In this document: piece after piece, positions 18,103 through 26,582 of the stretch
Numbering within the stretch: position 1 is the stretch's first letter
How the letters are laid out: each line of letters starts with the position of its first letter
From: Thiothrix caldifontis
GTDB lineage: Bacteria > Pseudomonadota > Gammaproteobacteria > Thiotrichales > Thiotrichaceae
Assembly: GCF_900107695.1 (NCBI RefSeq)
Contig: NZ_FNQP01000018.1
Location: forward strand, 1-64,000
Direction: 5' to 3'
DNA length: 64,000 nucleotides
The notes under the pieces: model-generated
Seen by the model: the letters and a program-made list of their open reading frames with translations, nothing else
Told to the model about the DNA's origin: nothing
The model's database searches: none
Made by a program: the position numbers and the translations under genes

Positions 18103-18450
18103 ATGAACGACTATTCTCTCCATGCAGCTCCCACCACAGACATTCTCTCCTCCGCTTTTTTGCTGGGCAATGTAGGAGCACCTTTTATCATCGGCCTTGC
18201 GGTCGGCTATTTCGCTAAAAAAATGTTGCGTCTCGCTTTGTTTTTGGGGGGAGCTGCGATTGTGCTGCTATTCGTCACCGAGTATTACGGGATTACTGAA
18301 ATGACGGACGAGAAGCTGCAAAGCGCTGCCAATGCCGCTACCGGTGTTGTAAAAGAGTCAGGGGGCTTTCTGGTAGAACGGCTATCCCACATTACCAGCA
18401 AGGGTGTTAGTGCCGTGGCGGGCTTTTTTGTCGGTCTGAAAATAGGCTAA
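18103..18450 (+). CDS. FUN14-like small membrane protein
   Basis: A 115-residue protein with glycine-rich hydrophobic helices (GAPFIIGLAVGYFAKKMLRLALFLGG) and a final GVSAVAGFFVGLKIG. The GY-x-x-KK pattern after the first helix and the overall size match the FUN14 family, whose bacterial members have no settled role. It is divergent from the cohesin-like gene and lies 70 bases upstream of the heavy-metal-binding gene on the same strand. Confidence 0.65.
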   Translation: MNDYSLHAAPTTDILSSAFLLGNVGAPFIIGLAVGYFAKKMLRLALFLGGAAIVLLFVTEYYGITEMTDEKLQSAANAATGVVKESGGFLVERLSHITSKGVSAVAGFFVGLKIG

Positions 18451-18520
18451 TACTTGTGTTTCAGACGCATTGACTTCATATTAACAATGATTGATGACAG
18501 TCAATGAGGTAATAAACATT

Positions 18521-18808
18521 ATGGAAACCCGTATCGAAGTTGAAAACATCCGCTGTGGTGGCTGCGCCAATACTATTTCCAAAAAGTTAATGGAAAATGA
18601 ACGAATCCACGCCGTTGATGTCGATATAGAGAACCAAGTCGTCACCCTGCACAGTACGGAGGAAGTACGTGCTGCCGCTGTACAAACGCTGTTTAGCCTT
18701 GGCTATCCAGAACGCGGCTCAGTGGAAGGTTTGGCCTCTCTGAAAGAAAAAGCACGCTCAGTCGTCAGTTGTGCGATTGGGCGTATTGATATGCCGACAA
18801 AAGGTTAA
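18521..18808 (+). CDS. heavy-metal-associated (HMA) domain protein
   Basis: A 95-residue protein whose first 65 residues are an HMA fold with the metal-binding CGGC in ENIRCGGCANTISK and the paired strand VDVDIENQVVTLHS. Such domains bind Cu(I), Zn or Hg ions as chaperones. An in-frame ATG 30 bases upstream is less likely because gaggt is correctly spaced before 18521. It is followed after three bases by a small secreted protein, so the two are probably cotranscribed. The C-terminal 30 residues (LKEKARSVVSCAIGRID) are not recognised. Confidence 0.85.
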   Translation: METRIEVENIRCGGCANTISKKLMENERIHAVDVDIENQVVTLHSTEEVRAAAVQTLFSLGYPERGSVEGLASLKEKARSVVSCAIGRIDMPTKG

Positions 18809-18811
18809 CCC

Positions 18812-19171
18812 ATGAAATATTTACTTACTCTTCTCAGCTTGACTGGTCTTTATGTAAGCCCAGTCATTGCTGCGGAAGAAAGCGTCACTGAAAACAATCA
18901 TTCAGCCCTCACTGAATTATGTAACACCTACGCTGAAGAAGATGGCATTACTACTGGCAAAAAAGCAGCATATATCCAAGAATGTTTGAACAATATGACC
19001 GACTTAAGTGAGAGCATACAGGAAGAATTGCCATTATCCACCGAGGAAGTGACGGAGGATCCAGCAACCGCCCCTGCCGCATCCGTCAGCAGCACGCCTG
19101 AAAAGTTAGTACAGAACGAGTTAGTGGAAACCCCTGATCCAACGGCTGAACAACTAAATGCTGCAAAATAA
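18812..19171 (+). CDS. small secreted protein of unknown function
   Basis: A 119-residue protein with a clear signal peptide (cleavage near VIAAEE). The mature part has two cysteines, in TELCNTYAEEDG and IQECLNN, with a YIQECL helix, and an acidic, Ala/Thr/Pro-rich tail. I do not recognise a family. It directly follows the HMA gene, so a periplasmic metal-related role is conceivable but unsupported. Confidence 0.7.
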   Translation: MKYLLTLLSLTGLYVSPVIAAEESVTENNHSALTELCNTYAEEDGITTGKKAAYIQECLNNMTDLSESIQEELPLSTEEVTEDPATAPAASVSSTPEKLVQNELVETPDPTAEQLNAAK

Positions 19172-19279
19172 TTCACTTATAGATTATAAATAACAATTAA
19201 TTAAAATAATCTATTTTACTTGATAGCCCGATTAATCAATAAATAGTGATATTCGATAAACTTATCGGGCAGGGACGGT

Positions 19280-20887
19280 ATGATTGGGGAATTTATTACC
19301 TTTTCGCGGCATAAGCAAGCAAATAAACGGGATATTTGCTTGCAAAATGATACAAAGGGATTTGTGGGGCGAACCTATGAAGTGTATTTATTGAGCCAAG
19401 CTTGGGAGGATGAATCTAAAGGTGTCTTCCTCCTAGATGCTCCTGATGGAACGGGTAAAACCTCACTCCTGCAAACTTGGCTGAGCCAATTAGAGGCTGC
19501 TAATTGGGTCAGTGCTGACAACGTGTATGCTTGGTCTTTTCCTGACACCACCGATGACATGGATTTACCGACGCTGGCTGAGGAATTTGTCGAACATGCC
19601 TTACCGTGGTTTGCTAGAAATCTCCAATTACCAAAAGCCCCGCTGGAGCGCATCACGCTGCTTGCCAAACTGATCCAACGCCAACGCACGTTACTGGTAT
19701 TGGATAACTTCCCTACACTCTCTTTTGATGTGGATGAAGAGACACTCGCTTCCCCGACTCCATCTCTCGCCTTCTTGATCAATAGCTTGGCTGCCTATAA
19801 CCGTGGATTGTGTGTTCTTGCGACCCGACAAGCGATACCTGCTTGTGAATTGTTTCAGCAAAATATTGCCCAGTACACCCTGCCCAGTTTGAATCCAGAC
19901 GAAGGGGAGGAATTACTGCGCCAACGTGGGGTAATGTTAATGCCGACCACCTTACGTAAGTTTGCGCATGACTTTAGTGGTCATGCTTTGACGCTAGATT
20001 TATTAAGTTCCTACCTTACCAATGGTGGGAACATGGAAGACATACACGCCATTCTCGCTTGGCGTAACAAGGATCGCGGTAACCTGCAAACACGAGCCGT
20101 TTTAGGGTTGATAGAACAATGGCTCTGGAAAACCCCCGAGTTATTATTGCTCTACTTAATCACCTTATTGGATCGCCCAGTCACCCAAAAAGAATTATTT
20201 TTGCTATTGCATAGCCAACGCCAAGCTTGGTTTCAACGTTGGTTAAAACCCAATGAGACCCTGCAAGCCCTGCTCCCCCTGAGTAAACTCAGTATGCGTG
20301 AATTTTCCAAAGTACAACGACGCTTATACCAATTACACCTGATTACCTCAGCACCTGATACCGGTGCATTGGATGTGCACAGCCTCTTACGCACTTACTT
20401 CCGCGAGCGGGTTCGCACACGTTTCCCCGGCATCCCCGCACGTCTGCAAGGCTTATTGGAAAAATGCACCCAAACCCTAGTAACCATTCTCCCGCCAGAA
20501 GCGCCTGCGCTCGGTAATGAGCGTCAGGCTAGATACTGTTGGCTTGGGTATAGCGATATGCAAACCGCAATCAATGCAACACGGGCATTGGGGGTAAAAC
20601 TAGAAAAGTCAGCGTTACAAAAGCATTGGTATCGTGCTGCCATCATTGCCAACCATCTGTGTGAAAATCATCTGGTATTGGGTAACCTGTCGGCTGCGAT
20701 GTATTGTGCGCGTCGCGGTGTCGCCTATGCTGAACTCAGCCATGATAAGCCCAGTTTGCTGCAAAATACGAAACTCCTAACGCGCTTATTACGTCTGACG
20801 GGCAATACACGTGAAGCGACATTTTTGCTACAACGTACCCGTGAAACCTGTGGTTTAGGGACTGCCACTAAACGGTTAAACGCATAA
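19280..20887 (+). CDS. STAND-family ATPase without recognised effector domain
   Basis: A 535-residue protein. After a short N-terminal leader it has GFVGRTYEVYLL, then a P-loop DGTGKTSLLQTW (about 55-66), Walker B LLVLDNFPTL and the arginine-containing LCVLATRQAI, followed by helical and winged-helix-like regions and a possibly TPR-like C-terminus (about 450-535). The whole ATPase half is patterned like that of the neighbouring gene and of the STAND genes at 38-53 kb (xxGRxxExxLL, GTGKTxLLxxWL, LxLDxxxxL), but no TIR, SEFIR or other effector is fused. It may be a sensor or regulator of those proteins; this is inference. The upstream 108 bases are AT-rich with a gcccgat/atcgggc inverted repeat (19226-19270). 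Confidence 0.75.
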   Translation: MIGEFITFSRHKQANKRDICLQNDTKGFVGRTYEVYLLSQAWEDESKGVFLLDAPDGTGKTSLLQTWLSQLEAANWVSADNVYAWSFPDTTDDMDLPTLAEEFVEHALPWFARNLQLPKAPLERITLLAKLIQRQRTLLVLDNFPTLSFDVDEETLASPTPSLAFLINSLAAYNRGLCVLATRQAIPACELFQQNIAQYTLPSLNPDEGEELLRQRGVMLMPTTLRKFAHDFSGHALTLDLLSSYLTNGGNMEDIHAILAWRNKDRGNLQTRAVLGLIEQWLWKTPELLLLYLITLLDRPVTQKELFLLLHSQRQAWFQRWLKPNETLQALLPLSKLSMREFSKVQRRLYQLHLITSAPDTGALDVHSLLRTYFRERVRTRFPGIPARLQGLLEKCTQTLVTILPPEAPALGNERQARYCWLGYSDMQTAINATRALGVKLEKSALQKHWYRAAIIANHLCENHLVLGNLSAAMYCARRGVAYAELSHDKPSLLQNTKLLTRLLRLTGNTREATFLLQRTRETCGLGTATKRLNA

Positions 20888-21072
20888 TGTACTTCCTAGC
20901 AGACACGGAACTTTCTGTATAGCGGATGGACTTATATCAATAGACGCACGTGGTTCTAACCGTGATTTTGTCGAGAAAATCGACCGATCAGCTTGTAGCA
21001 GATTGACAACGTCTGGCAGTTTGTTACTTTGCATCTCTATAAAAATATTTTACGGGCATTGGGGGAAAACAG

Positions 21073-22692
21073 ATGACGAGGGTATTCATCCGGGACGGTT
21101 ACCACTGCGGACAACACGATATTGTGGCAGAAGAGTATGTCGAGCAATTTGAAGCGACAGTACTGTTCGGGCGCACCCATGAGACAGGTTTACTCAATCA
21201 TGCATGGATCAATGCTAAATTGCGTTTATTTTTGCTCTCAGGGGCAACGGGTATCGGTAAAACCGCTTTATTGCGTCACTGGTTACATACTTTACAAAAA
21301 AAGCACTGGCACGATGCCGAAGCTGTGTTTTTCTGGTCATTTTACCCACCGGATCTGACACAACCCTTACAGGATCCCGTAGAAGAATTCTTTCGCCATG
21401 CGCTGTATTGGTTTGGCGGTGAAGAATCAGCCAATGTTCCTAACTTGCTACAAGGCGAACATTTGGCAACGCTGATACAAGCACATCATACCTTGCTAAT
21501 TTTGGATGGGCTGGAAACCCTGCAATTCAAAACTGGCAGTGCCGTTAACCAAGTCGGTGATCCACGCCTGAACAGATTGCTGGAGCGCTTAGCTGAACAC
21601 AATCACGGCTTATGCGTTGTCGTCAGCCGTGCACCGTTACAACTTAACGTTGAGGCAGAAGGCATACAACGCCATGAGCTGGAGAAGCTACCCGTGGATG
21701 CCGCCGCTGCATACCTCAGTTACAAAGGCGTGCAAGGTGATACGGATAAACTGCGGCAAATCGCGGTGGATTACGGTCAAAATCCTCTAACCCTGAATTT
21801 GTTGGGTGGGTATCTGAGTGTTTGGCATTCAGGCAACTGGCTACAAATGGAAAAAATTCCCGTCCTGATGGATCAACATGCCGATGGACGCCAAGCGCGG
21901 CGCATTCTTGTCGCCAATGCGAGTAAACTTCATGGCAAACCTGGTGAGTCCATCCTGTACTTACTCAGCTTACTGTATCGCCCCATTCATCAGGATACCT
22001 TAGAAACCCTGTTAGGCAACCCACGTGTCCGGCTCAGGCTACCCTTTGGATGGTTTGGCAAGTTTCAGCAAGACCATTACGCACACGTAATAGGCAAATT
22101 CCAGCACTTGGGTCAGCGTAAACGCCAAGAAACACTGCAACAATTGCAAACCCTAGGTTTGCTGGAACAGTCAGAACACTGCTTAGCGTTACCACAATGG
22201 GTGCGGGAAGCTTATCAGCGTCAACTTCGCTTTGATTTACCGGTAACATGGAAAGAAACCAACCAACGTTTGATGAGTTTCTTTAAGGCACTTCCTAAAA
22301 CCTCAATGACTGATGACTTAAGCAGCATCACACCACTGATACTGACACATAAATCTGTCAAAGTGGCAGAACCGTTTAACAAATGGTTGCCAGCACCACC
22401 AGAAACACACGCATTACCCTTAATCACAGCAGAAATAACCGCCGTTGAGCCGGTCAGTACTGACACTAACGTTCAACAACCTGCTATACCCGCCCCCCCC
22501 GCAGCGCCACCGATTACACTAGCACCAAGTGATAATAAACCGATCTTCGACCGTACAGATCTTAACAACATGCTTGAGCTAATGACGCAATTAACACGTT
22601 ACCAGAACACATTACACACCTTGCAAATACGCACTAAAAAATACCAAAGACACATCAAGCAATTGGATAAAGAAGTACAAGTTATTACGTGA
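21073..22692 (+). CDS. STAND-family ATPase with proline-rich linker and C-terminal coiled coil
   Basis: A 539-residue paralogue of the preceding gene. It has LFGRTHETGLLNHAW, P-loop GATGIGKTALLRHWL, Walker B LLILDGLETLQF, the LCVVVSRAP sensor segment and the LLSLLYRPI motif that parallels LLHLLGLFDHPI in the larger paralogues. From about residue 445 the sequence is Pro/Ala/Thr-rich (AIPAPPAAPP), and the last 50 residues are a predicted coiled coil (LMTQLTRYQNTLHTLQI, then KKYQRHIKQLDKEV). No effector domain is attached. The 185-base gap upstream holds no gene I can support. Confidence 0.75.
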   Translation: MTRVFIRDGYHCGQHDIVAEEYVEQFEATVLFGRTHETGLLNHAWINAKLRLFLLSGATGIGKTALLRHWLHTLQKKHWHDAEAVFFWSFYPPDLTQPLQDPVEEFFRHALYWFGGEESANVPNLLQGEHLATLIQAHHTLLILDGLETLQFKTGSAVNQVGDPRLNRLLERLAEHNHGLCVVVSRAPLQLNVEAEGIQRHELEKLPVDAAAAYLSYKGVQGDTDKLRQIAVDYGQNPLTLNLLGGYLSVWHSGNWLQMEKIPVLMDQHADGRQARRILVANASKLHGKPGESILYLLSLLYRPIHQDTLETLLGNPRVRLRLPFGWFGKFQQDHYAHVIGKFQHLGQRKRQETLQQLQTLGLLEQSEHCLALPQWVREAYQRQLRFDLPVTWKETNQRLMSFFKALPKTSMTDDLSSITPLILTHKSVKVAEPFNKWLPAPPETHALPLITAEITAVEPVSTDTNVQQPAIPAPPAAPPITLAPSDNKPIFDRTDLNNMLELMTQLTRYQNTLHTLQIRTKKYQRHIKQLDKEVQVIT

Positions 22693-22759
22693 CAATACCG
22701 TTACAGTTCAGGCTAATCCGCGTAAAATCGCTTCACGTATTTTGAAGGACTGTATTGCC

Positions 22760-23962
22760 ATGATTGAATTACTCCCTCCGCCCAGTATTGTGCCACTGGA
22801 TCACATCCTGCCTGATGAGCCGTTACTAATGATGGGCGCAGGGCCTGTGCCAATTCCGCAAAAAGTCGCGGCAGCAAACTCGATCGTTATTAATCACTTG
22901 GGCGAAACCATGAGCCGGGTGATTGAACAGGTCAAGGATATGGGGCGCTATGTGTTTCAAACCGAATCCAGCCACGTCATGGCGGTAAGTGGCCCCGGTT
23001 CCGCCGCAATGGAAATGGCGGTTGCCAATCTGGTGACACCCGGTTCACGGGTGCTGTGCATTACCAATGGTTATTTCAGCCAACGCATGGCAGAAATGGT
23101 GCGGCGGGTACGGGGAGAGCCGACCATTTTGGAAGCTCATCACAACGAAGGCGCGGATGTTGCCTTGGTCGAACGCGCTTTGCAGCAAGGGCAATTTGAT
23201 GTAGTCACCCTAGTGCAAGGCGAAACTTCTAACACCGTGTGCAACAAAAACCTCAACCAAATCGCCAAGCTTGCCAAACGCTACGGCTGTCTGGTGATTG
23301 TTGATGCGGTGTGCACCCTAAGCACCATGCCATTGGCAATGGATAGCTGGCAGGTGGATGCGATTATTACCGGCGGGCAAAAAGGTTTGTCATCCATTCC
23401 GGGGGTGTCTTTGCTGGCATTTTCTGAATCGGCTTGGGCGAAAAAGATTGCGCCGCGCAAAGAGCTGCCATTCCACTGGTGTTTGGATGCGCAATTGGCG
23501 GATAAATTCTGGAACCAAAAATCTTACCATTACACCGCGCCGGTTTCTGGCATCCTCGCCTTGCACGAAGCGTTGCGCTTGGTGTGTGAGGAAACCTTAC
23601 CGCAACGCTTTGAGCGCCATTTACGCTGTTCCGAAGCACTGCAAGCGGGGATCGAAACCATGGGTTTGCAGCTATTGATCGAAAAGCAGCATCGCTTGAA
23701 TTCGGTGGTGGGGATTGTCGTGCCCGATCATGTGTCTGCCGATGTCGTCCGTGCGCACATGTCGAAAGTGCATAAGGTGGAAATTTCCGGCGCGTTTGGG
23801 CTGAATATCTTGCGTATCGGGCAAATGGGCGAACAAAGCCGCGCTTACAACCTGTTCCGCACCTTGCACGCACTCGGTTCGAGTATGCGGGCAGCAGGGG
23901 CAGAACTGGATTTGCCAGCGGGGATGGCAGAAATGGAACGGGTGTTGTCGGGCGAAGGTTAG
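22760..23962 (+). CDS. class V aminotransferase, alanine/serine–glyoxylate type
   Basis: A 400-residue PLP enzyme of the serine-pyruvate/alanine-glyoxylate aminotransferase family. It has MMGAGPVPIP near the start, the HLGETMSRVIEQV substrate segment, SGPGSAAMEMA, the cofactor aspartate in VIVDAVCTLSTMP and the PLP lysine in ITGGQKGLSSIPG. These enzymes move amino groups to glyoxylate or pyruvate; the exact donor cannot be fixed from sequence. The ATG at 22760 has aaggac upstream; an in-frame TTG at 22742 is less likely. It overlaps convergently with the nfeD-like gene by four bases. Confidence 0.88.
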   Translation: MIELLPPPSIVPLDHILPDEPLLMMGAGPVPIPQKVAAANSIVINHLGETMSRVIEQVKDMGRYVFQTESSHVMAVSGPGSAAMEMAVANLVTPGSRVLCITNGYFSQRMAEMVRRVRGEPTILEAHHNEGADVALVERALQQGQFDVVTLVQGETSNTVCNKNLNQIAKLAKRYGCLVIVDAVCTLSTMPLAMDSWQVDAIITGGQKGLSSIPGVSLLAFSESAWAKKIAPRKELPFHWCLDAQLADKFWNQKSYHYTAPVSGILALHEALRLVCEETLPQRFERHLRCSEALQAGIETMGLQLLIEKQHRLNSVVGIVVPDHVSADVVRAHMSKVHKVEISGAFGLNILRIGQMGEQSRAYNLFRTLHALGSSMRAAGAELDLPAGMAEMERVLSGEG

Positions 23963-24402
23963 GCTTTTTCCACGATAAAAATCACCCCGTCTACGCCGGT
24001 AACACGTACCCGTGTGCCGGATGGCAGATCGTCACCGCGTACTCGCCAAGCTGTGTCGCCGACGCGCATGGTGCCGCGCCCGTTGATAATCGCCTCGGTC
24101 AGGGTGTATTCCTTGCCGAGGTGACTGTGCAAACGGTTGTTGAGATCGGGCGTATCTGAATGAATATTCGCCTCACTGAAGCGCGATTTGCGCCAGCCAA
24201 AGACGCTCACCAGCGACACCAACGCGAAAATCAGGATTTGCCCGCTCAGCGGCAATGACGGGAAAAGCCACAAGGCGATACCGGTCACGATAGCACCAAA
24301 CCCAAACCACATGACTAACATGGCAGGAATGAAGACTTCCAGCGCCATTAGCAACACACCGAAAATCAGCCAATGCCAGAATTCAAGCTGTTGCATGTCC
24401 AT
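23959..24402 (-). CDS. NfeD-like membrane protein
   Basis: A 147-residue protein with three or four membrane helices in the first 75 residues (WHWLIFGVLLMALEVFI, MLVMWFGFGAIVTGIALW, ILIFALVSLVSVFGW) and a C-terminal OB-fold domain (GRGTMRVGDTAWRVRG, RVRVTGVDGVIFIVEKA). NfeD proteins pair with SPFH/stomatin proteins in membrane quality control. Its ATG overlaps the stop codon of the SPFH gene, the standard gene pair. Confidence 0.92.
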   Translation of the reverse strand: MDMQQLEFWHWLIFGVLLMALEVFIPAMLVMWFGFGAIVTGIALWLFPSLPLSGQILIFALVSLVSVFGWRKSRFSEANIHSDTPDLNNRLHSHLGKEYTLTEAIINGRGTMRVGDTAWRVRGDDLPSGTRVRVTGVDGVIFIVEKA

Positions 24403-25277
24403 CAGGTTTTATCCTTCATCGCTTTCCAGAGTTCATTGATGCTGCCGATGGAACCCATCAGACCACTGGTATCCAGCGGCATGAAAATGGTTTTTTGCTG
24501 GTCGGAATCGGCAAATTTGCCCAGTGCTTCGACGTATTTTTGCGCCACAAAGTAGTTGAGGGCTTGCACATCGCCTTCTGCCACGGCTTTGGAAACCATT
24601 TGGGTGGCTTTGGCTTCGGCAAGGGCTTCGCGTTCGCGGGCTTCGGCACGCAGGAAGGCGGCGGTTTTCATGCCTTCGGCTTCAAGAATTTGCGCTTGCT
24701 TTTTGCCTTCGGACTCGGTGATTTGGGCGCGTTTTTGGCGTTCGGCGGTCATTTGCAGGTTCATGGCGCGTACCAGTTCGGCGGGCGGTTCGATGTCTTT
24801 GATTTCGACACGCAGCACTTTGACACCCCATGCGTTGGTGGCTTCATCCACAATGGCGAGTACCCGTGCGCCGATTTCATCGCGCTTGCTTAACAGGTGG
24901 TCAAGTTCCAAGCCGCCGCACACCGAACGCAAATTGGTCATGATCAGGTTGAGAATCGCGTGTTGCAGGTTAGCTACCTCATACGAGGCTTTGGCGGGGT
25001 CAAACACTTGGTAGAACACCACACCGTCGATATTGACGTTGGCGTTATCGGCGGTAATGACTTGTTGGGGAAGGATGTCGAGCACTTGTTCCATCATATT
25101 CACTTTGCGCCCGACGCGGTAAATCACCGGAATAATCAAACCTAAACCGGGTTGCAGGGTAGTAACGTAACGCCCAAAGCGCTCGACGGTGTAATTGTAG
25201 CCTTGTGGTACCATTTTAACGCCCATGAAAATGAGCGCGGCGATGAAGACTAGGATGGCGATGGCAAATTCAGTCAT
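24402..25277 (-). CDS. qmcA: SPFH/band 7 (stomatin-like) membrane protein, QmcA type
   Basis: A 291-residue protein with one N-terminal membrane helix (FAIAILVFIAALIFMGVKMV), an SPFH domain (PQGYNYTVERFGRY, GLGLIIPVI, VDGVVFYQVFDPAKASYEV) and a long Ala/Glu-rich helix (AERQKRAQITESEGKKQA, then AEAREREALAEAKATQ) that drives oligomerisation. These scaffold proteins form large rings and organise membrane domains or control proteases such as FtsH. It is translationally coupled to the NfeD-like gene. The symbol is given by family resemblance. Confidence 0.9.
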   Translation of the reverse strand: MTEFAIAILVFIAALIFMGVKMVPQGYNYTVERFGRYVTTLQPGLGLIIPVIYRVGRKVNMMEQVLDILPQQVITADNANVNIDGVVFYQVFDPAKASYEVANLQHAILNLIMTNLRSVCGGLELDHLLSKRDEIGARVLAIVDEATNAWGVKVLRVEIKDIEPPAELVRAMNLQMTAERQKRAQITESEGKKQAQILEAEGMKTAAFLRAEAREREALAEAKATQMVSKAVAEGDVQALNYFVAQKYVEALGKFADSDQQKTIFMPLDTSGLMGSIGSINELWKAMKDKT

Positions 25278-25376
25278 GAATAGCTCCTTGCAGATGCGGT
25301 GGATTTGTTGTTGGTATGCGGTATCAGTGTAGTCCTGCGAGGGGCAAAGGGCGACTATTTCCAGATGAAGATGAGG

Positions 25377-26237
25377 TTAATGGTTGAGGGCGGCAAGCTC
25401 CTTTTCGATGGCTTCCAGATCTTCCCGCTTTTTTTTCATGACGTAGGCCATGTGTATTTTTTCTTCGATATGGGTTTCGTGATCGTATTGTTCCAGCACC
25501 GCTTGGTGAATCGCGTAAATACGTTGCCAACGAGTTTTCAGGCCGTCCAGTTTGGCTTGGGTGATGAAGTCCAATGCTGCGACGGGGGCAGCAGGCGTAT
25601 TTTGCAGGAGGGTGGCAAGTGTCCACTGGGTTGGGAGAGCGGGGTCACGGGTGAAAAGCCCCCAGTCCCAAGAGCCGGTACTGGCTTGTGGGATGGTGTC
25701 GATGTCCAGTGAGCGGGGAGCGCGGTTTTCACTGACCAGGGTCATCGAACCGGCACGGGCGAAGGCTTCGGCAAGCGTTACCTTGTCCGGTTTGGTGAGC
25801 AGGTTTGCGTAGAATTCGTAGGCAAACAGGGCGGCTAGGTGGTCATTGATGTAGTTGTGGGTGGCAATGACGCAGGGGATGCCCGCTTCTAGGAACAGCT
25901 TGGCTTGTTCGGCACTGTTGCAGCCGTTGAGGAATAGCAGCTCGGGTTTGTGCTGCCAGGTGTGGAGGATGTCGGCGATGTGGCGGGCGTAGACGAGTTC
26001 GTCGTCGGCTTGCAGTTGCTCAGCACTGCTGTGTCCGGCGAAATGCAACAGGCTGACCTGATCGGTGAGGCGGCGCAATTCTTCCGTGAGGATGCTACGG
26101 GTGAGGTAGGGTTCGTAGGCTACGGTGGTTTGCAACTGGGGGGCGTTGCTGAAAAGCTGCTTGAGGCGGCTGAGTTCGGCGGGGACAGATTCCAGCGGGT
26201 GGCGTTTACTTTTAGCACCGAGGAGGAGGATGGTCAT
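25377..26237 (-). CDS. soluble CHAT-domain protein with C-terminal adaptor motif
   Basis: A 286-residue caspase-like CHAT protein with no signal peptide. The catalytic dyad is His69 in LLHFAGHSSAEQ and Cys106 in LLFLNGCNSAEQ. A substrate-loop-like region ends in WDWGLFTRDP (about 200). The last 45 residues are helical and contain EQYDHETHIEEKIHM, nearly the same as EQYDVETHVEERIRM at the end of the membrane protein at 32146. Such short tails in CHAT proteins act as effector-associated adaptor domains that bind partners by like-with-like contact. The ATG at 26237 has aaaggg upstream and is preferred to the one at 26264. It is divergent from the propeller/CHAT/Ig operon and probably its cytosolic protease arm. 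Confidence 0.82.
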   Translation of the reverse strand: MTILLLGAKSKRHPLESVPAELSRLKQLFSNAPQLQTTVAYEPYLTRSILTEELRRLTDQVSLLHFAGHSSAEQLQADDELVYARHIADILHTWQHKPELLFLNGCNSAEQAKLFLEAGIPCVIATHNYINDHLAALFAYEFYANLLTKPDKVTLAEAFARAGSMTLVSENRAPRSLDIDTIPQASTGSWDWGLFTRDPALPTQWTLATLLQNTPAAPVAALDFITQAKLDGLKTRWQRIYAIHQAVLEQYDHETHIEEKIHMAYVMKKKREDLEAIEKELAALNH

Positions 26238-26426
26238 TGGCTTGCCCTTTGTCTGGTGATGCACGCGTATTGCCCACTATTTTAGTACAGCGAATAGTGG
26301 ATTTCTTTGGTGTAACATTCAGAGTGCAATATTATTGAAGAAAATGATTAAAATTCAATCATTTCTTTCTGATCAAAGCAACTACACTCGTATGATTACC
26401 TTCTTCAAATTTTGCATCTCATCTAG

Positions 26427-26448
26427 TACTTATAAAATACTTATAAAA
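26427..26448. repeat. perfect tandem 11-bp repeat in promoter region
   Basis: tacttataaaa occurs twice head-to-tail within the AT-rich 345-base gap between the divergent CHAT gene and the propeller operon. The 11-base period places both copies on one DNA face, as for a regulator site or curved DNA. No gene is seen in the gap. Confidence 0.6.
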
Positions 26449-26499
26449 AAACCAAAAGCATGGCCACTATACAGTAAATAAAATAATGCAAGCCTTATC

Positions 26500-26518
26500 A
26501 ACTACCTCATTGGTAGTT
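26500..26518. promoter_or_regulatory. inverted repeat (operator-like) upstream of propeller operon
   Basis: A perfect 7-bp inverted repeat aactacc–tcatt–ggtagtt lies 65 bases before the ATG at 26583. With no T tract and no gene upstream on this strand it is better read as a protein-binding site or leader hairpin than as a terminator. Confidence 0.35.
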
Positions 26519-26582
26519 ACACACAATAAAAATGAGGGGGAAACACGATAAATAGCACCTTGTTAGTGGTAAGGAGTGAGTC

